Source of the DNA: Extensimonas perlucida
Lineage (GTDB): Bacteria > Pseudomonadota > Gammaproteobacteria > Burkholderiales > Burkholderiaceae_C
NCBI RefSeq assembly: GCF_007655255.1
Contig: NZ_VMYE01000011.1
Coordinates: 39,813 to 103,812, forward strand
DNA: 64,000 bases
Direction: 5' to 3'
The notes under the pieces are model-generated. The model saw only the letters and a list, made by a program, of their open reading frames with translations. It did no database searches and was not told where the DNA came from. The position numbers and the translations under genes are program-made. Shown here piece by piece: positions 20,113-29,493 of this stretch (its first letter is position 1; each line of letters begins with the position of its first letter).

Positions 20113-21510
20113 TCAGGGCGCAGTGCGCATTTGGTGCAAAGCTCGCGCGAGCACGTCGAACACCCGAGAATCGGTCAACTGCGAAACGTTGAAACGCATC
20201 AGGTTGCCCGCCGAGAATGACGGGCTGAATACATTGCCCGGCGCAAACACAACTCCCTCTTGCAAACTGGCGCGCGCCAGACGCGCCGCATCGATGCCGT
20301 CCGGCAGCCGGCACCAGAGGAACATTCCTGCACGAGGCACGAGCCAGGGCGTGATGCCCAGTGCGCCCAGGCGCTCCACAGCCCTGTCGCGCTCTCTCGC
20401 CAGACGCGCCCGCAGCGCCTCCAGGTGCTTGCGGTAGCCGCTTTGGGTCAACACCGTCCGCACGACCTGCGCAGCCAGAAAGCCGCCGCCGAAACTGGTG
20501 GCAATTTTCAGATCGGCCAGACTGTCGATCCAATCCGCACGCGCCGCGATATAGCCGCAACGCAGCGAAGCCGATACGGTTTTGGAAAAGCTGCCGATGT
20601 GAATCACCCGCGCAAGGCCATCGAACGCGGCGAGCCGTGGTGCCGGCTGAACTTCAAAATCGGCAAAGATGTCGTCTTCGACCACCACCACGCCGGATTG
20701 CTCTGCAAGTTGCAGCAGTCGATGCGCCGTGCTGGCCGAGAGCGTGCCGCCCGTCGGGTTGTGGATGCCCGAATTGGTGATGTAGAGCCGGGGCGCATGC
20801 TGTTGCAGACAGGCCGCGAATGCTGCGATGTCGGGCCCCTGCGGCGTGTAGGCCACGCCAACGACCTTGACACGGTGCGCACGCAGCAGGGCTTGAAAAT
20901 TGAAGTAGCACGGGTCGTCCACCAGCACGGTATCACCCGGCTCCAGCAGAAAGCGGCAGACCATGTCCAACGCCTGGGTACCCGAATCGGTCAGCATGAT
21001 CTGCTCGGCAGGCACTTCTATCCCCACGGCGGCCATGCGGCGCGCAAGCAGTTCACGCAGCGCAGGCAGCCCGAGTGGGCAGGCGTAATCCGCGAGCACG
21101 GCGCCGTCGGCCCGGGCCACTGCGCGCAATGCGCTGCGCAAGCCATCCACATCCATCCACGATGCCGGCAACCAGCCACACCCTGGTTTGGGCATCGCGT
21201 CCGCAGCCTCTAGCGACTGACGCGAAACCCACAGGGGATCGACGTCGCGCTCGCGCGGCGGGCCGATGTGCGCCAGAGCCAGAGGCGCGGCATGCCCCAG
21301 CACGTAAAAACCTGAGCCCGCGCGGGCGCCTATGACACCTTCTGCCGCCAGACGTTCGTACGCTTCGACGACGGTCGACACCGACACCTGCATGCTTTTG
21401 GCCAGCGCACGTACGGAAGGCAGGCGCGCACCCGGGGCGTAGGTGCGGGCGGCGATTTTGGTGCGAATCGCCTCCATCACGGTGTGAATCTTCGTTCCCT
21501 GACGTGGCAT
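20113..21510 (-). CDS. MocR-type regulator: GntR helix-turn-helix fused to PLP aminotransferase domain
   Basis: A 465-residue regulator. Residues 1-75 form a GntR winged helix (RTYAPGARLPSVRALAKSMQ and VSTVVEAYERLAAEG). The remainder is a class I aminotransferase fold with the PLP lysine in GSFSKTVSASLRCGYI near residue 295. Further PLP-site motifs are NSGIHNPTGGTLS and VVVEDDIFADFE. MocR proteins sense PLP or amino-acid-like ligands. It is divergent from an EamA transporter gene 137 bp away, the usual regulator-target arrangement. Confidence 0.93.
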   Translation of the reverse strand: MPRQGTKIHTVMEAIRTKIAARTYAPGARLPSVRALAKSMQVSVSTVVEAYERLAAEGVIGARAGSGFYVLGHAAPLALAHIGPPRERDVDPLWVSRQSLEAADAMPKPGCGWLPASWMDVDGLRSALRAVARADGAVLADYACPLGLPALRELLARRMAAVGIEVPAEQIMLTDSGTQALDMVCRFLLEPGDTVLVDDPCYFNFQALLRAHRVKVVGVAYTPQGPDIAAFAACLQQHAPRLYITNSGIHNPTGGTLSASTAHRLLQLAEQSGVVVVEDDIFADFEVQPAPRLAAFDGLARVIHIGSFSKTVSASLRCGYIAARADWIDSLADLKIATSFGGGFLAAQVVRTVLTQSGYRKHLEALRARLARERDRAVERLGALGITPWLVPRAGMFLWCRLPDGIDAARLARASLQEGVVFAPGNVFSPSFSAGNLMRFNVSQLTDSRVFDVLARALHQMRTAP

Positions 21511-21647
21511 TGTGGGTTTTCGACTGTATGTGTTTTGAAAGCATCACAGTTTTTTCAAACTGTACCTTATTGTTGCTGGTTTCAGGAACGCATCCATGCT
21601 CCACTGAAGAACTTGCGAGGTAAGTCTTCACAGAAAAGGGGTTGGCA

Positions 21648-22511
21648 ATGGATGAATCTGCACGCGGTTGGATGAATGGTTTTGTCGGTGTGGTGATTTT
21701 TGCGGGCTCGCTGCCCGCAACACGCGCAGCCGTCGCAGACTTCGACCCCCTTTTTTTGACCGCTACCCGCGCGAGTCTGGCCGCATTCGTGGGCGCGCTG
21801 TTGTTGGCTGGCCTGCGTGCGCGCCGCCCCGACCAGGCCGACCTGCCCGCGCTCGCACTCATCGCGTTCGGCGTGGTGCTGGGCTTTCCCTTGCTGACGG
21901 CGTTGGCGCTGCAGCAGGTGCCCTCCGCGCACGCCATCGTATTTCTGGGACTGCTGCCGCTGTGCACCGCCGTCTTTGGCGTGCTGCGCGGAGGCGAGCG
22001 TCCGCGCCCAGCTTTCTGGCTGCTGGCGCTGCTGGGCAGCGTCTTCGTCGTCACCTACGCCGTGCGGGGCGGCATGGACGTATCGCCGCGTGGCGATCTG
22101 CTGATGCTCGCCGCCATCGTCGTATGCGGCCTGGGCTATGCCGAGGGCGCGCGCCTGACGCGCAAATTGGGCGGCTGGCAGGTCATCAGCTGGGCGCTGC
22201 TGTTGTCCGCACCCGTCATGCTGCCGCTGGCTCTGTGGACGATGCCCGCATCATTCACCCAAGTGCATACCCCGGCCTGGCTGGGGCTCGCGTATGTCTC
22301 GATTTTCAGCATGCTGCTGGGCTTTGTGTTCTGGTATCGTGGTCTGGCGCAAGGCGGTATCGCCGCGGTCGGGCAATTGCAATTGCTGCAGCCGTTTCTT
22401 GGCTTGGCGCTGGCGGCCGGGCTGCTGCATGAGCCGGTGAGCTGGTCGATGCTTCTTTCGACCCTGGGCGCCGTGGTCTGCGTGGCGGGTGCCAAGCGGT
22501 TCGCAGGCTGA
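21648..22511 (+). CDS. EamA/DMT-family transporter
   Basis: A 287-residue inner-membrane protein with ten predicted helices in two EamA repeats; the second repeat begins near LLMLAAIVVCGLGYAEGARL. It probably exports amino acids or metabolites. The ATG at 21648 follows AAAAGGGG by 7 bases; a TTG two codons earlier is possible. It is divergent from the MocR gene, which is its likely regulator. The AT-rich spacer at about 21530-21600 would hold both promoters and the MocR operator. Confidence 0.9.
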   Translation: MDESARGWMNGFVGVVIFAGSLPATRAAVADFDPLFLTATRASLAAFVGALLLAGLRARRPDQADLPALALIAFGVVLGFPLLTALALQQVPSAHAIVFLGLLPLCTAVFGVLRGGERPRPAFWLLALLGSVFVVTYAVRGGMDVSPRGDLLMLAAIVVCGLGYAEGARLTRKLGGWQVISWALLLSAPVMLPLALWTMPASFTQVHTPAWLGLAYVSIFSMLLGFVFWYRGLAQGGIAAVGQLQLLQPFLGLALAAGLLHEPVSWSMLLSTLGAVVCVAGAKRFAG

Positions 22512-22548
22512 CGCGCAGCATCACTGCGCAGCCCGCAGTTTTGCCGAA

Positions 22549-23424
22549 TCAGTCGTGCAACCCGCGCTCATCAGGCTCGTCGGTCGAGGTGCTCACGATG
22601 CTCACCGGATGGCCCTTGGCGCGGCGCCAGAAATAGATCACATAGCCCGACAGCGCATAGCCCACGAACAGCACAAACAACATGGTCGCGGGCTCTATGC
22701 TGACGATGGCGATGAGCAGCGCCAGCACCACCAGCACCACGAAAGGCACGCTGCGCCGCCCGCCGAAGTCCTTGAAGCTGTAATAAGGAACGTTGGTGAC
22801 CATGGTGAGCCCCGCGAACAAGGTCACGACGAACAAAATCCATGACAGATCGCCGCGCTCGATGGGCAAACCCCCAAACACCGAAATCAGCGCCCGAAAC
22901 AGCGGCACCTCACGGTGCGCCACGAGCATTGCGCTGGTCAACCAGATGAAGCCCGCCACCAGTGCGGCGGCGGCCGGTGAGGGCAGGCCCTGGAAGTAGC
23001 GCTTGTCCACCACGCCGACATTGACGTTGAAGCGCGCCAGGCGCAACGCCGCGCAGGCGCAATAGACGAAGGCCGCAATCCAGCCCCAGCGCCCGAGCGG
23101 GCGCAGCGCCCACTCGTAGGCAATGAGCGCGGGCGCCGCGCCGAAACTGACCATGTCGGCAAGTGAATCCATCTGCTCGCCGAAGGCGCTTTGCGTGTGC
23201 GTCATGCGCGCCACGCGGCCGTCGAGGCTGTCGAGCACCATGGCGGCAAAAATGCCGGTGGTCGCCAGGTCGAACTGGCCGTTCATGGCCATCACGATGG
23301 CATAAAAGCCGCCGAACAAGGCCGCGAGCGTGAACAGGTTGGGCAGCACGTAAATGCCCTTGCGCAGCTTGCGCTGCACCAAGGCCGCGCTGGTGGGGAC
23401 GAAGTCGTCATCTTCATGCATCAA
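22549..23424 (-). CDS. pssA: CDP-diacylglycerol-serine O-phosphatidyltransferase
   Basis: Makes phosphatidylserine, the precursor of phosphatidylethanolamine. A 291-residue integral membrane enzyme. The CDP-alcohol phosphotransferase motif D-x2-DG-x2-AR-x8-G-x3-D-x3-D is complete in LDSLDGRVARMTHTQSAF followed by GEQMDSLADM. About eight hydrophobic helices are present. It follows ilvC on the same strand beyond a terminator, and the ilvBNC-pssA-leuA order is familiar from Burkholderiales. Two adjacent ATGs (23424, 23421) are possible starts. Confidence 0.95.
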   Translation of the reverse strand: MMHEDDDFVPTSAALVQRKLRKGIYVLPNLFTLAALFGGFYAIVMAMNGQFDLATTGIFAAMVLDSLDGRVARMTHTQSAFGEQMDSLADMVSFGAAPALIAYEWALRPLGRWGWIAAFVYCACAALRLARFNVNVGVVDKRYFQGLPSPAAAALVAGFIWLTSAMLVAHREVPLFRALISVFGGLPIERGDLSWILFVVTLFAGLTMVTNVPYYSFKDFGGRRSVPFVVLVVLALLIAIVSIEPATMLFVLFVGYALSGYVIYFWRRAKGHPVSIVSTSTDEPDERGLHD

Positions 23425-23439
23425 ATCGGCCTTTCGTGC

Positions 23440-23480
23440 TTATCTGACAGGCGCAAACAGCTATTGTTTCAATAGTTTTT
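23440..23480. repeat. Short palindromic repeat fragment, copy d
   Basis: CAGCTATTGTTTCAATAG with a following T-run, in the gap before pssA. On the plus strand this is a small hairpin (CTATTG/CAATAG) with T6. It is only a partial match to the dispersed repeat family. Confidence 0.35.
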
Positions 23481-23520
23481 TGGCAACGGCTTGCCACAGT
23501 GTAGCCGCGCAAAAGCGCCA

Positions 23521-23541
23521 AAGGCCACCGAAGTGGCCCTT
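23521..23541 (-). terminator. Intrinsic terminator after ilvC
   Basis: On the minus strand GGCCAC-TTCG-GTGGCC, a 6-bp GC stem with a stable TTCG tetraloop, followed by TTTGGCGCTTTTGCG. It lies 39 bp after the ilvC stop and separates ilvBNC from pssA. Confidence 0.7.
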
Positions 23542-23579
23542 TGCGTGCAGTGATCTGAGCTTTGCGGCCCAGGTGCGGC

Positions 23580-24656
<1,077 letters not shown>

Positions 24657-25148
24657 TCAGACGCGCAGGATGCGCTCGCCGCGGCCTATGCCGCTCGCGC
24701 CGGTGCGCACGGTTTCGAGAATGGCGGTGCGGTCTATGGCCTGCAAGAAGGCATCGATCTTGGCCTGGTCACCCGTGAGCTCTATGGTGTAGCTCTTTTC
24801 GGTCACGTCGATGATGCGGCCGCGGAAGATGTCGGCCATGCGCTTCATTTCTTCGCGCTCCTTGCCCACGGCGCGCACCTTGACCATCATGAGCTCGCGC
24901 TCGGTGTAGGCGCCTTCGGTCAGATCGACCACCTTGACGACTTCGATCAGGCGGTTGAGGTGCTTGGTGATTTGCTCGATCACGTCGTCCGAGCCCGAGG
25001 TCTGGATGGTCATGCGCGAGAGCGTCGGGTCTTCGGTGGGCGCGACGGTGAGCGACTCGATGTTGTAGCCACGCGCCGAAAACAGTCCGACCACGCGCGA
25101 GAGCGCTCCGGCTTCGTTTTCGAGCAATACGGCGATGATGTGTTTCAT
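24657..25148 (-). CDS. ilvN: Acetolactate synthase small (regulatory) subunit
   Basis: A 163-residue regulatory subunit (IlvH/IlvN type) that confers valine feedback. The N-terminal ACT domain begins MKHIIAVLLENEAGALSRVV with the glycine and asparagine of the valine site (FSARGYNIESLTV). The C-terminal domain (residues 80-160) includes ELMMVKV and DVTEKSYTIELTGDQ. The ATG at 25148 is preceded by AGGAAG. It lies between ilvB and ilvC; the gap after ilvB is unusually long (241 bp). Confidence 0.96.
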   Translation of the reverse strand: MKHIIAVLLENEAGALSRVVGLFSARGYNIESLTVAPTEDPTLSRMTIQTSGSDDVIEQITKHLNRLIEVVKVVDLTEGAYTERELMMVKVRAVGKEREEMKRMADIFRGRIIDVTEKSYTIELTGDQAKIDAFLQAIDRTAILETVRTGASGIGRGERILRV

Positions 25149-25172
25149 GGTGGGTACTTCCTCTTTTTGCGA

Positions 25173-25210
25173 CGGCAGCACGACCCACAAGGGGTCGCCG
25201 GGCACTGCCG
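25173..25210 (-). other. Nested hairpin in the ilvB-ilvN spacer
   Basis: CGGCAG (25173-25178) pairs with CTGCCG (25205-25210), and inside it CGACCC (25181-25186) pairs with GGGTCG (25192-25197) around ACAAG. It sits 25 bp upstream of the ilvN start in an otherwise gene-free 241-bp spacer. It may affect mRNA processing or the ilvB:ilvN ratio; this is inference only. Confidence 0.4.
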
Positions 25211-25324
25211 TTTCGCTGCCCTCCCCCGGCACCGGTAAGTGCCAGGCTTGGCAGGCAATAGATTCGTCCAAGGTTGAAGGGGACACGCGGCGATGCGCAG
25301 TCAAAACTGCCCGCACCGCATGAT

Positions 25325-25371
25325 TGCTTTATTTTTGATAGCTTTCTGTGCTTGCTGTATCTACCTCACGG
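25325..25371. repeat. Short palindromic repeat, copy e, between ilvB and ilvN
   Basis: TATTTTTGATAGCTTTCTG then TGCTTGCTGTATCTACC, matching the TTTGATAGC...GCTTGCTGTAT core of the dispersed repeat. Inside an operon, just after the ilvB stop. Confidence 0.55.
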
Positions 25372-25389
25372 CGGAATTTTGCTCAGATT

Positions 25390-27192
25390 TCAGAGGTCTT
25401 CCGAGCCGAGCAGCATCTCGGTGATGCCCTTGCCCGCCTGCACCATGGGGAAGACGTTTTCCGTCGGGTCGGTGCGGAAGTCAAGGAACACCGTGCGGTC
25501 CTTGAGCCTGCGCGCTTCACGCAGCGCAGGCTCGACGTCCTTGGGGTGTTCGATCAACAGGCCCACATGGCCATAGGCCTCGGCCAGTTTGGCGAAGTTG
25601 GGCAGCGCGTCCATGTAGCTGTGGCTGTAGCGGCCCGAATATTCGATCTCCTGCCACTGGCGCACCATGCCAAGGTAGCGGTTGTTGAGCGCCACGATCT
25701 TGATCGGCGTGTTGTATTGCAGGCAGGTGGAGAGCTCCTGGATATTCATCTGCACCGAACCTTCGCCCGTGATGCAAAACACCTCGCTTTGCGGTCTGGC
25801 GAGCTTGATGCCCATGGCGTAGGGAATGCCCACGCCCATGGTGCCCAGGCCGCCCGAGTTGATCCAGCGGCGCGGCTCGTTGAACTTGTAGAACTGCGCC
25901 GCCCACATCTGATGCTGGCCCACGTCCGAGGTGATGTAAACATCGGAGTCTTTGGTCATGTTCCAGAGCGTCTCGACCACGTACTGCGGCTTGATCACGT
26001 CGGTCGCGTTGCGGTCGTACTTGAGGCAGTCGCGCTTGCGCCAGCCCTCGATCGTGTCCCACCAGGCGGCGAGCGCCGCGGGGTCGGGGCGCGTGGACGT
26101 TTCGCGGATCATCGCGATCAGCTCGGTCAGCACGTCCTTCACGTCGCCCACGATGGGCACATCGACCTTGACGCGCTTGGAAATGCTCGAGGGGTCGATG
26201 TCGATATGGATGATCTTGCGCTCGTTCTGCGCGAAGTGCTTGGGGTTGCCGATCACGCGGTCGTCGAAGCGTGCGCCTACGGCGAGCAGCACGTCGCAGT
26301 TTTGCATGGCATTGTTGGCCTCGAGCGTGCCGTGCATGCCCAGCATGCCGAGGAACCTGCGATCCGTCGCCGGGTAGGCGCCCAGGCCCATCAGCGTGTG
26401 CGTGACGGGGTAGCCGAGCAGATCGACCAGCGTGCGCAACTCTGGCGCGGCATTGCTCATGAGCACGCCGCCGCCCGTGTAGATGTAGGGGCGCTTGGCC
26501 GAGAGCAGCAGCTGCAATGCCTTGCGGATCTGCCCGCCGTGCCCCTTGCGCACGGGGTTGTACGAGCGCATTTCGATCTTGTCGGGGTAGCCGCTGTAGG
26601 GCAGCTTTTTGAACGAGACGTCTTTGGGGATATCGACCACCACGGGGCCGGGGCGGCCGGTGCGTGCGATGTGGAAGGCCTTTTTCAGCGTCATCGCAAG
26701 ATCGCGCGCGTCCTTGACGAGGAAGTTGTGCTTGACAATGGGGCGCGTGATGCCCACGGTGTCGCATTCCTGGAAGGCGTCGAGGCCTATGGCGGCCGTC
26801 AGCACCTGGCCGGTGATGATCACCATGGGGATGCTGTCCATGTAGGCCGTGGCGATGCCCGTGATAGCGTTGGTGACACCCGGCCCTGAAGTGACCAAGG
26901 CCACACCAACCTCGCCCGTGGCGCGCGCATAGCCGTCGGCGGCATGAACGGCGGCCTGCTCGTGGCGCACCAGGATATGCTGGATGCTGTCTTGTTTGTA
27001 GAGCGCGTCGTAAATGTAGAGCACCGCGCCGCCTGGGTAGCCCCAGACATATTGCACGTTTTCGGCCTGCAATGCCTTGACGAGGATTTCCGCGCCCATC
27101 AGCTCGGGCGCGCCGGCAGCGGTGGTGGTGGGGCTGGTGGGATGGGCGGTGGCTGCGGCCGCAGAGGTGATTTCAGCCCTGGATATTTCCAT
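25390..27192 (-). CDS. ilvB: Acetolactate synthase large (catalytic) subunit
   Basis: ThDP-dependent condensation of pyruvate, first common step of branched-chain synthesis. 600 residues. The catalytic Glu is in VRHEQAAVHAADGYARATG; the ThDP/Mg site reads CITGEGSVQMNIQELSTC, with Glu where enterobacterial enzymes have GDG, a variant I recall from beta-proteobacteria. The FAD region includes MGLGAYPATDRRFLGMLGMH. The first 30 residues are Ala/Thr/Pro-rich and not conserved, so the true start may be the internal ATG of LMGAEILVKAL. No branched-chain-rich leader peptide was found upstream. Confidence 0.96.
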   Translation of the reverse strand: MEISRAEITSAAAATAHPTSPTTTAAGAPELMGAEILVKALQAENVQYVWGYPGGAVLYIYDALYKQDSIQHILVRHEQAAVHAADGYARATGEVGVALVTSGPGVTNAITGIATAYMDSIPMVIITGQVLTAAIGLDAFQECDTVGITRPIVKHNFLVKDARDLAMTLKKAFHIARTGRPGPVVVDIPKDVSFKKLPYSGYPDKIEMRSYNPVRKGHGGQIRKALQLLLSAKRPYIYTGGGVLMSNAAPELRTLVDLLGYPVTHTLMGLGAYPATDRRFLGMLGMHGTLEANNAMQNCDVLLAVGARFDDRVIGNPKHFAQNERKIIHIDIDPSSISKRVKVDVPIVGDVKDVLTELIAMIRETSTRPDPAALAAWWDTIEGWRKRDCLKYDRNATDVIKPQYVVETLWNMTKDSDVYITSDVGQHQMWAAQFYKFNEPRRWINSGGLGTMGVGIPYAMGIKLARPQSEVFCITGEGSVQMNIQELSTCLQYNTPIKIVALNNRYLGMVRQWQEIEYSGRYSHSYMDALPNFAKLAEAYGHVGLLIEHPKDVEPALREARRLKDRTVFLDFRTDPTENVFPMVQAGKGITEMLLGSEDL

Positions 27193-27490
27193 GATGAACC
27201 TTTCGAGAATTTCTCTGACGAAAAACCTTGGGTGCCCCTTGCACGCGCTCTCGTGAAGCCCGCTTGGGACTTGAGGCCAAGGACATGAGCGGAAAAGGAT
27301 GTCCGCCGGACCGTGACCCGTTTGCCTTTTGCTTGATGGCGCAAATTATCGCACCGCAACCTGCGAAAACTCAGGCCCGGGGCGAAAAAAGACGCGGGAA
27401 TGTGATAATCAGCGGCTTCATTTGGCTTGGCCGCCTGTGCCTGTGTGCTTTTGCGCCGGGCTGACTTGACCCATCGCGAACTGCGTCCTC

Positions 27491-28060
27491 TTGGCTACCG
27501 AACAAGAACTCTCCGACTTCCTGCAAAGCGTGGAAAAGCGCGCTTTCAAGCGCTCGCTCTACCACGTGCGTGACGAAGAGGCGGCGCTGGACATCGTGCA
27601 GGACAGCATGCTCAAGCTGGCCCAACACTATGGCGACAAGCCCGCGAACGAGCTGCCCATGCTCTTTCAGCGCATTCTCTCGAACTGCACCCTGGATTGG
27701 TTCCGCCGCCAGAAAACGCGCAACGCGCTGTTTTCCAACCTGTCCGACTTCGAGCGGGCGCACGACGATGACGCCGACTTCGACTTGCTTGAAGCCTATG
27801 CGGGCCCGCACAATGAAGAAAGCGCAGAAAGCGCCGAGGATGAAGTGCGACGCGCACAGATATTGCAAGAGATCGAGGACGAAATCGCCGCCCTGCCTGC
27901 ACGTCAACGCGAAGCCTTTCTCATGCGTTACTGGGAAGAAATGGATGTAACAGAAACGGCAGCCGCCATGGGCTGCTCGGAAAGCAGCGTCAAGCAGCAC
28001 TGCTTTCGCGCCGTGCAAAAGCTCAGCAAGGCGCTCAAAGCCAAAGGAATCACGCCATGA
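27491..28060 (+). CDS. RNA polymerase sigma factor, ECF/RpoE-like
   Basis: A 189-residue sigma-70 family protein. Region 2 spans about residues 20-85 (VRDEEAALDIVQDSMLKLAQ, WFRRQKTRN); region 4 spans 130-185 (LPARQREAFLMRYWEEMDVTE, helix-turn-helix MGCSESSVKQHCFRAVQKL). The acidic linker (HDDDADFD) is long. The start is TTG at 27491, chosen because the frame begins there with conserved ATEQELSDFL. It overlaps the DUF3619 gene by ATGA, so the two products are made together and DUF3619 could be a partner or anti-sigma-like protein. Confidence 0.9.
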   Translation: MATEQELSDFLQSVEKRAFKRSLYHVRDEEAALDIVQDSMLKLAQHYGDKPANELPMLFQRILSNCTLDWFRRQKTRNALFSNLSDFERAHDDDADFDLLEAYAGPHNEESAESAEDEVRRAQILQEIEDEIAALPARQREAFLMRYWEEMDVTETAAAMGCSESSVKQHCFRAVQKLSKALKAKGITP

Positions 28061-28557
28061 ACCCCATCTTGCCCTCCCATTCGGCCGCGTCTTCGATGGA
28101 TGCGGCTGCCGAAAGCTTTGCCCGCCGCGTCACTGCGCGCCTCGAAAGTGGCGCGCAAGACCTGCCCTACGACATCTCCGAGCGCCTGCGCGCCGCACGC
28201 ATGCAGGCGCTGGCCCAGCGCAAAGTAGCGGTCGCGCCCAAACGGGAGCGGGTACCTGGGCTCGCTTCAGCCACTGCGCCTGTGCGCGTTGCCGCGGGTG
28301 GCGGCACCGCCTCATGGGGGCATGGTGGGCTTGGCGGTGGCCATGAACGCAGCGGTTGGTGGAATGCTTTGGTTTCGGCCATTCCCATCCTGGCCTTGCT
28401 GATTGGCCTCGTTGTGATCAACGACACGCAAGAAGACCTCGCCACGCACGAAATCGCCGAAGTCGATTCGGCGCTGCTCGCTGACGAACTGCCCCCGTCG
28501 GCCTACGCCGATCCGGGGTTCATCCAGTTCCTTAAAACCTCGACCGAAAATCGGTGA
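28057..28557 (+). CDS. DUF3619 family single-pass membrane protein
   Basis: A 166-residue protein with a cytoplasmic N-half (about 1-100, ending in a Gly-rich stretch), one transmembrane helix (ALVSAIPILALLIGLVVIND, about residues 105-124), and a short acidic periplasmic tail. This topology, the ATGA coupling to a sigma factor and the basic N-terminal region resemble anti-sigma factors, but no zinc or anti-sigma motif is present. Function unknown. Confidence 0.82.
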   Translation: MNPILPSHSAASSMDAAAESFARRVTARLESGAQDLPYDISERLRAARMQALAQRKVAVAPKRERVPGLASATAPVRVAAGGGTASWGHGGLGGGHERSGWWNALVSAIPILALLIGLVVINDTQEDLATHEIAEVDSALLADELPPSAYADPGFIQFLKTSTENR

Positions 28558-28603
28558 AACTCGCAACCGCTCTCACCTGAAGCATCGCCCCTCGCTCCAT
28601 TGC

Positions 28604-29461
28604 ATGCCCGCAAACTCCCGTAGCCCTTGCACCTTCAAACCAGGCTTCATACTGGCCTTGCTGCTGTGGGCGGCATTGGCTGCGGGCGGGCTGCAGGCGC
28701 TACATTTTTTGCATTGGGCACCCAGTACCCTGATGCCTGCCGCGGCGCTGGCATCCAAGCCCAGCCCGCGCGGCCAGGGCGAAGCGGTCCCCACGCAAGC
28801 ACCCGAGACGGTCTCCGGCCCCGGCTGGGAAACCCTGAGCACTGCACAAAAGCTGGCCTTGTACCCTCTGGCCGAACGCTGGGCCTCGCTGAGCGCGGCA
28901 CAAAAAAGATATTGGCTGACCTTGGCGGAAACGTTTCACGCCTTGCCCCAAAGCGAACAAGACCGCCTGCACGCCCGCATGGCCGACTGGGCTAGCCTGA
29001 GCGCCCAGCAGCGCAACCAGGCGCGTCTGAATTACGCCGGCACCAGCCGCCTTGCGCCCAAAGACAAGTTGGAGCGCTGGAAGGCTTACCAGGCCCTCGG
29101 CGAGGAAGAAAAGCGCCGGCTTGCAGCGCGCGCCGCCGCCAAGCCGCAGGGCGCTGCCACCAGCCTGCGCCCTGCGCCCTCACGCAAACTGGTACAGGTG
29201 CCGGCCGCCATGCAGGCCAGCCCGAATCGCCCCAACCCACCCAAGATTTCTCCACCCAAGGGCTTGCTGCCCCGCCTGGATACCCCTGTGTCCGCCCCCG
29301 CCGCAGACGCTTTGGGCGGAGCCACACCAGCGCCCGTCGAAACCGCACCCGTCGATGTACCCGTGGCAGTGCCTACGCCGCTGCCGCCGCTGCCGCCTAC
29401 GCAAACCCCGCCGGAGGGCGGCGCAGCGGCCAACCCTGGCGCAGCAGCGACTGGGCGCTGA
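28604..29461 (+). CDS. DUF3106 domain protein
   Basis: A 285-residue protein with an N-terminal hydrophobic segment (FILALLLWAALAAGGLQAL), probably a signal anchor. The DUF3106 core (about 65-165) has repeated tryptophan motifs: WETLSTAQKLALYPLAERW, WASLSAAQKRYWLTLAE and ADWASLSAQQRNQAR. The last 120 residues are a Pro/Ala-rich disordered tail. Secreted or membrane-anchored, function unknown. It forms a run with the sigma factor, DUF3619 and RDD genes. Confidence 0.85.
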   Translation: MPANSRSPCTFKPGFILALLLWAALAAGGLQALHFLHWAPSTLMPAAALASKPSPRGQGEAVPTQAPETVSGPGWETLSTAQKLALYPLAERWASLSAAQKRYWLTLAETFHALPQSEQDRLHARMADWASLSAQQRNQARLNYAGTSRLAPKDKLERWKAYQALGEEEKRRLAARAAAKPQGAATSLRPAPSRKLVQVPAAMQASPNRPNPPKISPPKGLLPRLDTPVSAPAADALGGATPAPVETAPVDVPVAVPTPLPPLPPTQTPPEGGAAANPGAAATGR

Positions 29462-29493
29462 GCACTCCTTTTCCCACTCGCCTCACCTTCGCT

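Noticed and set aside
27193..27490. Possible attenuator or leader peptide upstream of ilvB
   Set aside because: Short frames here are not rich in Leu, Ile or Val and no terminator hairpin with T-run was seen, unlike leuA.
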